From: Rhizophagus irregularis | Lineage: Eukaryota; Glomeromycota; Glomeromycetes; Glomerales; Glomeraceae | DNA: 64,000 nt | Reading direction: 5' to 3' | NCBI RefSeq assembly: GCF_026210795.1 | Contig: NC_089433.1 | Span: 2,629,001-2,693,000 of the forward strand | Notes under the pieces: model-generated | Told to the model about the DNA's origin: nothing | The model's database searches: none | Seen by the model: the letters and a program-made list of their open reading frames with translations, nothing else | In this document: positions 58,541 through 64,000 of the stretch, piece after piece | Numbering within the stretch: the stretch's first letter is position 1 | Layout: each line of letters begins with the position of its first letter | Program-made: the position numbers and the translations under genes

Positions 58541-59097
58541 AGGACCCTGAATAATACTAATACTAATATAACTCACAAGTAAACTTTAAGTACTGAAGTA
58601 AAAATACATTTTATGACATAAGGTTGCTTGTCTAAACCTCTTCAAAATCCTACGATTAGTTTCGTCAAAATTTTACTATAGATTTATTATAGTTTCAGCA
58701 GAGTTTCGGCAGTTTCGGCATTTATAATAAGTTTCGGCAGTTTCGCCTTTCTCCAAAGTTTCGCCAGTTTTTTAATATAACTTTAATATAGTTTCGGCAG
58801 AATTTCGCTTTTTGGCGAAACGCCATCTTGCCTAAAACCCCGTGCTTTACAAATCCTTATTATGACATAACTCTGTCAATATTGAAACTAGGAATTCGAT
58901 TTTATTATCATTAGAATCCTCTCATCAAGACAAATATAAATTTTATTAAAATTGAATTACTGGTTATATTAAAAATAGGAGGTACATAGGATAACAAAAT
59001 TTTGAAAATATCCCTGTAATACACAACTTTTGAAAAATTTTTATATAAACTCTACACAAACTCAAATATGAGTTGTATCAGTATTATTCAGAGTCCT
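58541..59097. mobile_element. Non-autonomous element, AGGACC family, perfect 8-bp duplication
   Basis: 557 bp flanked by GCCTATAT (58533-58540 and 59098-59105). Ends are AGGACCCTGAATAATACTAA and, reverse complemented, AGGACTCTGAATAATACTGA, each followed by a stretch ending in ATATAACTCA / ACAACTCATA. Same terminal type as the element at 52877-53865. The interior has six or seven AGTTTCGGCAG/AGTTTCGCC motifs (58688-58815), perhaps another small nested repeat. Confidence 0.75.
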
Positions 59098-59105
59098 GCC
59101 TATAT

Positions 59106-60727
59106 TAAAATAATAATTCAAAAATAAAGATTTATAAACTTAAAGTAGTATAAAGTATTTATCAATATATAAATTAAGTTGAAAATACATTAAATTTAAT
59201 GAATCTTAAAAGTATTGCTTAAGTGTGTCTAGCAGTGAAATATACTCAAAGGTGTATATAGATTAGAACCATTTAAGATGATAATTGAATCTTCATTATC
59301 ATCTTCATTAGATACTTTTATATGTTTGTCAGTTATATTAGCCACAGATCTATGATTACGAGTGAGAGAATATTTATCCTGAATGGTAATATTGCATGAT
59401 TATTTCTATTTGATAATACGGTTATATCTATCTTTTCATAAATTATTTTTAAAAAGAATGATAGATGCATTTGGTAAGCTTTAAGCACTTAATCGCATAC
59501 TTCTAATTCATGAGTTGAAGATTTTTTTGCAGATGTAAAACTACAGCAAAATTTTACCTTTTAATTAATTTTAAAAACATTAAATAATAATTAAATTCAG
59601 AAAATTTATCTAATAATTAGATTATAATAATTTTTATACTATTTGATCTATTTTTTTTTTAAAAAAAAAATTAATTTAAATGCATTACTTAATATAATTT
59701 AATATATATATTAATATATAAAAATAATATATATGAAAGCTTAAATGCATGAAAATGCATGAAACTAATTAAATTATTAGAAAGGTCAATAAATATAATT
59801 ATAGTAAATAAAGTTATAATACTTTTCTATATATAGTATTTCTTTAAAAAAGAAATTACATTTTTTATTGATCTTATTATTTAAATAATCCAATAAATAT
59901 TTTAAGTATGATATATAATAATATTCAAATATCCTTTATTGATAGTAAAAATTCACATATATAATAAGGGAATACAGGGTCAAACTTCCAAAATTTGCAA
60001 AATATCCGAAATATTATAATTTATGTCTTATAATATATGATATATTTAATTAGTTATTATTAATAGAATAAATATTATTTATGGATTTTTTTTATATTTT
60101 ATATAATATAGTAATGAACTATTTATTTATTATGCTAGATAATTGTAAAAAAAAATTATGAATTTGAAAAATTTTAATTACTTTTTATTAAAATGGATTT
60201 CATATTCTATTTTTGAGTTATTATATTTACAGTTTAATAATAAAATAAAAACCAATAATTATATTAATTTAAGAAAATTGAATAGGATAATATTCAAATA
60301 TTAGTTTAATGAGATTTGTTTAAATATTGAATTTAAAAGGTTTATACAATTTATATTTAAATGGTTATATTATAAATAATTCCACTTTTAAGAAGAGAAA
60401 TTACAAGATTTAGTATAGTTAAACTTATATAAAAAAAAAATTAATGCATTATTATGGTTTTTTACTACTAAACATATTTTAGGTCTATAGGTAGTTGAAT
60501 TTTTAGTTATATATTAAGAAATTTTATAAAATATGCATAAGTATAAATGAGATTTTTTTTTTTATTGCTACCCCACAATTTCATATGGCTGGTGTGGCTG
60601 ATAAAAATTTAATGTTTGTGTAATACAAATTTTAGTAGGATTTGAAAATTTCAAATTTTTTAATTCCCCCTTTCACATAAACTTTCCTAAAGCTTGGTGT
60701 TCATTCGGAACGGACCATAGCACCAAA
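59106..60727. other. AT-rich region, decayed repeats, SPT20 promoter
   Basis: About 1.6 kb with no coding frame. Holds a decayed copy of the 32.2-kb repeat (59936-60010). The last 150 bp, less AT-rich (CCCCCTTTCACATAAACTTTCC), are probably the SPT20 promoter. Confidence 0.4.
59970..60008. repeat. Decayed copy of the mariner-MITE segment at 32225-32263
   Basis: Over 39 aligned bases the two copies differ at six sites, and every difference is G-to-A or C-to-T in this copy (for example CCGAAATT becomes CCAAAATT; GGGCCAAACC becomes GGGTCAAACT). Confidence 0.7.
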
Positions 60728-63700
60728 ATGCCAGGCGAAACTTTGAATAACCAGTCAAACTTCAATAAGCAGGAAGTTTCTCTGTACGCTCACTTATACG
60801 AAAAATATGTTGAAATCAAAAATGTCGTAAGTATTTGTTACTTTTTAAGTAGAACATTTGTAGTTTCTTGTTGCTATACTTTTATAGTGAAAATCTATTT
60901 TATTAGGATGGTACGGTCGAAATAACTCCAGACAAATATAATTGGCATAACGGTAAGTTATTAATGAAGAAATTTGAATATTTCCTCGCTTCAGGTTTTG
61001 AATTTAAGACTATTTTTAGGCGGTGTCGTACTCGAGTACGTCGATTGTCGTCCTCGGCCCACTTGTACAGGCAAAAGAATCTTATTAAGACAAAATACAG
61101 CCTCTCTCTGGGACGATGTATTAAGAATTAACCAGGACGCAGGAGGCACCTTAACGCAAGAAATGGCGATCCAAGTTGAGTCACAATTGCTGGTAAAATT
61201 CCTTAATATAATTATTGTGAATATTATATGTTCATGGTAAAGAATATGGCAATTATATTTTTATTATAGCTAGCCATGCATCCCACAATCGACTTGGATC
61301 CAAATTCGACGTTACAGGACATGAAGAGGTATGATCCTGCGGACGGACCAGTGGAGCCGGTACATCGCGAACTTAGAACGAGGAAGCGTAAGTTAAACTC
61401 ATACGAGCTCGAACAAGAAGCGGCCAAAAAAGCTAAAAAGGAACAGATGATGTTCATGATGGATGAGGTAAATTTTTATCTCATGTATGATTGCGTGTTA
61501 CATAAATCATAAACTTACTTATTCTGTTTTAGCGACATGGAAGAGAATTTAAGCCTACGTTTAAACTTCTCCCTTACTTCAAGAGAAATAGGAATAAAGT
61601 TTCTACTGTCGGTAAAGGCAAACAACGTGCTGACACTGAGGCCGAACAAGGTATATACACAATTATTTGTTTGTAAACTTCATAATGATGTGAACTTCAT
61701 AATAATGAATAGCATGATCATACCTTGTTGTATTTTAATGTTCATATAGGCCGAGGTTCGTCCAAAAAGTCGGGTCGAAAACTCGTCCGACTATTAAGGT
61801 TTGAACGAAGCTTTACTGACGAGAATGGTTGGTTTCTTATTAATTTTTTCTTTTTTATAAATAATATTGGCAATTAAATAAAATAATATTTTCTTAGATA
61901 AGACATATAAGCTTTTCACATTGCTTAATATATATCAAGATGTTAATGGACAACATGAAGCAATATGCCACTCGATTAGCGAAAAGGACCTTCGCAGTGA
62001 AGGTAAGTATAATAGTTTCATGCAAACGATAAATGCGATGAGCGAAAGCAAAGAATATAAAGTAGACGATAGTCGGGCTACATTTAGGTATTTAAGGGTT
62101 TTTTTATTATAAATAATTTGTTATTTACGTATATTTATAAATAATTTGTTATTTACGTATATTTATAAATAATTTGTTATTTTTAAAATTCAGAAACGAA
62201 CTCGGGAATGCTGAGGCTTACAAAGCTTTTATAAAGTCATTTGTCGTTCTTTACTCGATCGATAATAATTTAAAATTTGATTCTGAGAGGGTTGATAAAG
62301 TTCCGGTCGAGATGCTGACTGAAGTAACGACTGAATTGACAAGCCCGCAAACGGAAATGAAATTTGATAACATGTCACCCTACGAAATCATCGAATATTT
62401 ATGTCAGCAATCAGATACTGGGATGACAACAAATTCTAATGAAGGAGCCAAGGATTTATCCGTCGCTGACTTATATAACGCTGCAGCAAAAAAAGCTTTG
62501 CAAGCCAAGCCATCCGTGAGTGCACCGGTAAACCAGGATCAGAGCCTTATGTCACCACCGCAAAGACGACGGAATTCTCAGCGTTCAAGACAGACGACGA
62601 CAACTCAAGCACAAGCTTCAACTCCTAATCCACAATTCCTGATGCAAACAGGAAATCAAACACCCACGCAACAACAAATCTCGCAGGCACAGATTCAACC
62701 ACAAGTAATGACGACTTCACAATCTCCAAGTCAAAGGCCAATACAAAGTCCAGCTCTCATTCAGCCAAATTTCTCGAGTCAAGTGCCACAATCATCGGCC
62801 GAAGGAACTCGTCCAATTCAACAAATTCCTATTGCGGGAGTTCCTATCCAACTTTCGAATGGCCAGATGTCGTTACAACAAGTTCCATTAATGCAAGGAC
62901 AACCCAACGTCCGGCAACAAGGACGACCAATAGGTCCTGTACGCATAGTACAAAGCATTTCAAACCTTACGCATGCTACTCAAGTAAATGCAAGACCTGT
63001 TACCAATCAGAGTGTCGCTCAAGGAACAACAATTCAAAATACGATTACAAGTCCATCAATGCAAAAAGTTCTTCCAGTTAGAAGAACAACGCAAGGGCAA
63101 TCACAGCAAGTGAATGTTCCGGCACAACAAACTGCGCAAATGAACATTTCACCTCAGGCAAATTCTACTCAAATGAATCAAGTACCACAAATCAATATTC
63201 CAACACAGCAAACTGATCCTAGAGTCTCTCAGTTGAATATACAAAACCAGATTAATCAAGTGCAGTCGGCTGCACAAATAAGTATTCCTACACAAGTTGA
63301 TCAGATCAATATACAGACAACACCGAGGATTAATCCTGGACGAGTTACTCAGATAAATTCGCATCAGACGCGGTCTACACCTCAAATTAATATTCCCGCG
63401 CAAGTATCTGACCAAATGCAGACTACCCCACGCATTAATCCAGCACAGGTCCCACAGGTGAATGCTGCTGATCAAATGAACGTCCATATTCTTCAGATGA
63501 ACCGAGTGAATCCTCGAATGATGCAGCCAACTGACCAAAACATTTCTCCACAACGAAATAATATTGTTAATCGGCCACCACTAAACATTCAACAGCAGCA
63601 ATATCTTCAGCATCTCGCAGCTATGCGAATACCAGCACAACAAATTCGTGCTAACGGATTTATCAGACACCCAGCAGTAATGAATATGCAAGGTTCGATG

Positions 63701-63997
63701 CAACAACCATTTATGCAAGTGGGAATCCCGATACAAGGTCAATTGTTGCCAGGACAGCAGCAAAATGGTATTAGACCGCAAGCGCGTTCGCAATTCAATA
63801 TACGACCTATATACATACGGCAAAATGTGGCAAATATGGGAAATGTTCCAATGATTCCACAACAAGTAGCGGCACAACAATTAATGAATGGAGGAGGTCA
63901 ATGGATTTTTCAGCAAAACCAAAACCAACCACTTCAGCAACCACCAAATCCTCAAAATTCTTGGAATAATAATGGCAACGTAAGTGGTAAACAATAA
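60728..63997 (+). CDS. SPT20: SAGA complex subunit Spt20, Gln-rich C-terminus
   Basis: Eight exons seen. Start MPGETLNNQSNFNKQEVSLY. The Spt20 domain follows: HLYEKYVEIKNV, DGTVEITPDKYNWHNGGVVL, EYVDCRPRPTCTGKRILLRQ, NTASLWDDVLRINQDAGG, LAMHPTIDLDPNSTLQDMKR, ELRTRKRKLNSYELEQEAAK, then RHGREFKPTFKLLPYFKRNR. The GGVVLEY join needs the acceptor at 61018 (ATTTTTAG); an AG 42 bases earlier gives a stop. The last exon (from 62195) is over 500 residues of Gln/Pro/Asn/Ile repeats (PQINIPTQ, TPRINPxxVxQ). An ORF stop lies at 63995, but a perfect donor GTAAGT at 63980 suggests splicing onward beyond the window. Spt20 holds SAGA together for transcription activation. Confidence 0.85.
62111..62180. repeat. 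28-bp tandem repeat in an SPT20 intron
   Basis: Two and a half identical copies of a 28-bp unit containing AAATAATTTGTTATTTACGT, just before the last acceptor (AAAATTCAG). Confidence 0.85.
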
Positions 63998-64000
63998 AAT

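Noticed and set aside
61002-61090. Alternative SPT20 acceptor at 60996
   Set aside because: It gives GFEFKTIFRRCRTRV and soon a stop, and loses the conserved GGVVLEY segment.
1-64000. tRNA, rRNA or CRISPR-like arrays
   Set aside because: No cloverleaf with a convincing B box was found by eye, and the tandem repeats have no spacer structure; a tRNAscan run would be decisive.

Overview
The window looks like nuclear DNA of an early-diverging filamentous fungus, most likely an arbuscular mycorrhizal one close to Rhizophagus (inference). It is very AT-rich. The genes are rich in short introns (about 45-110 nt, GTAAG/GTATG donors, often a CTAAC-type branch site). There are clear fungal orthologues (SLS1, mL49, zeta-COP, Erj5, Nsa1, Tsc13, Spt20) embedded between hAT-type transposons and their small non-autonomous relatives.

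Layout. 1-9.9 kb is a transposon-rich flank. It holds the 3' part of an intron-containing hAT transposase gene, three non-autonomous elements bounded by 8-bp target duplications (one a 1.2-kb fold-back built of three nested hairpins), a tandem array of intron-like units, and a decayed LINE-type ORF on the minus strand split by a non-autonomous element. 9.9-17.6 kb has three plus-strand genes: an unknown 444-aa protein, a four-CCCH zinc-finger protein like ZC3H3, and a 1460-aa coiled-coil protein.

18-51.3 kb is a compact housekeeping block. Including the coiled-coil gene at its left edge, 18 successive genes alternate strand without exception: coiled-coil (+), F-box/JmjC/APH fusion (-), Erj5 (+), QNG1 (-), Nsa1/WDR74 (+), mL49 (-), Vps45 (+), a short coiled-coil protein (-), RPA2 (+), a protein with two PCNA-binding motifs (-), Sls1 (+), a tail-anchored coiled-coil protein (-), Rpf2 (+), Tsc13 (-), zeta-COP (+), bS21m (-), enolase-phosphatase (+) and a KDM3-type JmjC demethylase (-). 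Most neighbours therefore share divergent promoters of 100-620 bp and abut tail to tail. Functions cluster in 60S biogenesis (Nsa1, Rpf2), mitochondrial gene expression (mL49, bS21m, Sls1), secretory/ER work (Erj5, Vps45, zeta-COP, Tsc13) and chromatin or replication (KDM3, F-box/JmjC, RPA2, the PIP-box protein).

51.3-60.7 kb is a second AT-rich transposon flank with a frameshifted BED-finger hAT element carrying perfect 8-bp target duplications and two members of another non-autonomous family. 60.7-64 kb carries SPT20 (SAGA subunit) with a very long glutamine-rich tail that probably continues beyond the window.

The points most worth a second look are the strict strand alternation, the intron-like tandem array, the nested fold-back element with shared hAT termini, the F-box/JmjC/APH fusion, and the double PIP-box protein. 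Exon borders were assigned by eye from splice motifs and reading-frame phase; family names come from recognised motifs, not from database searches.
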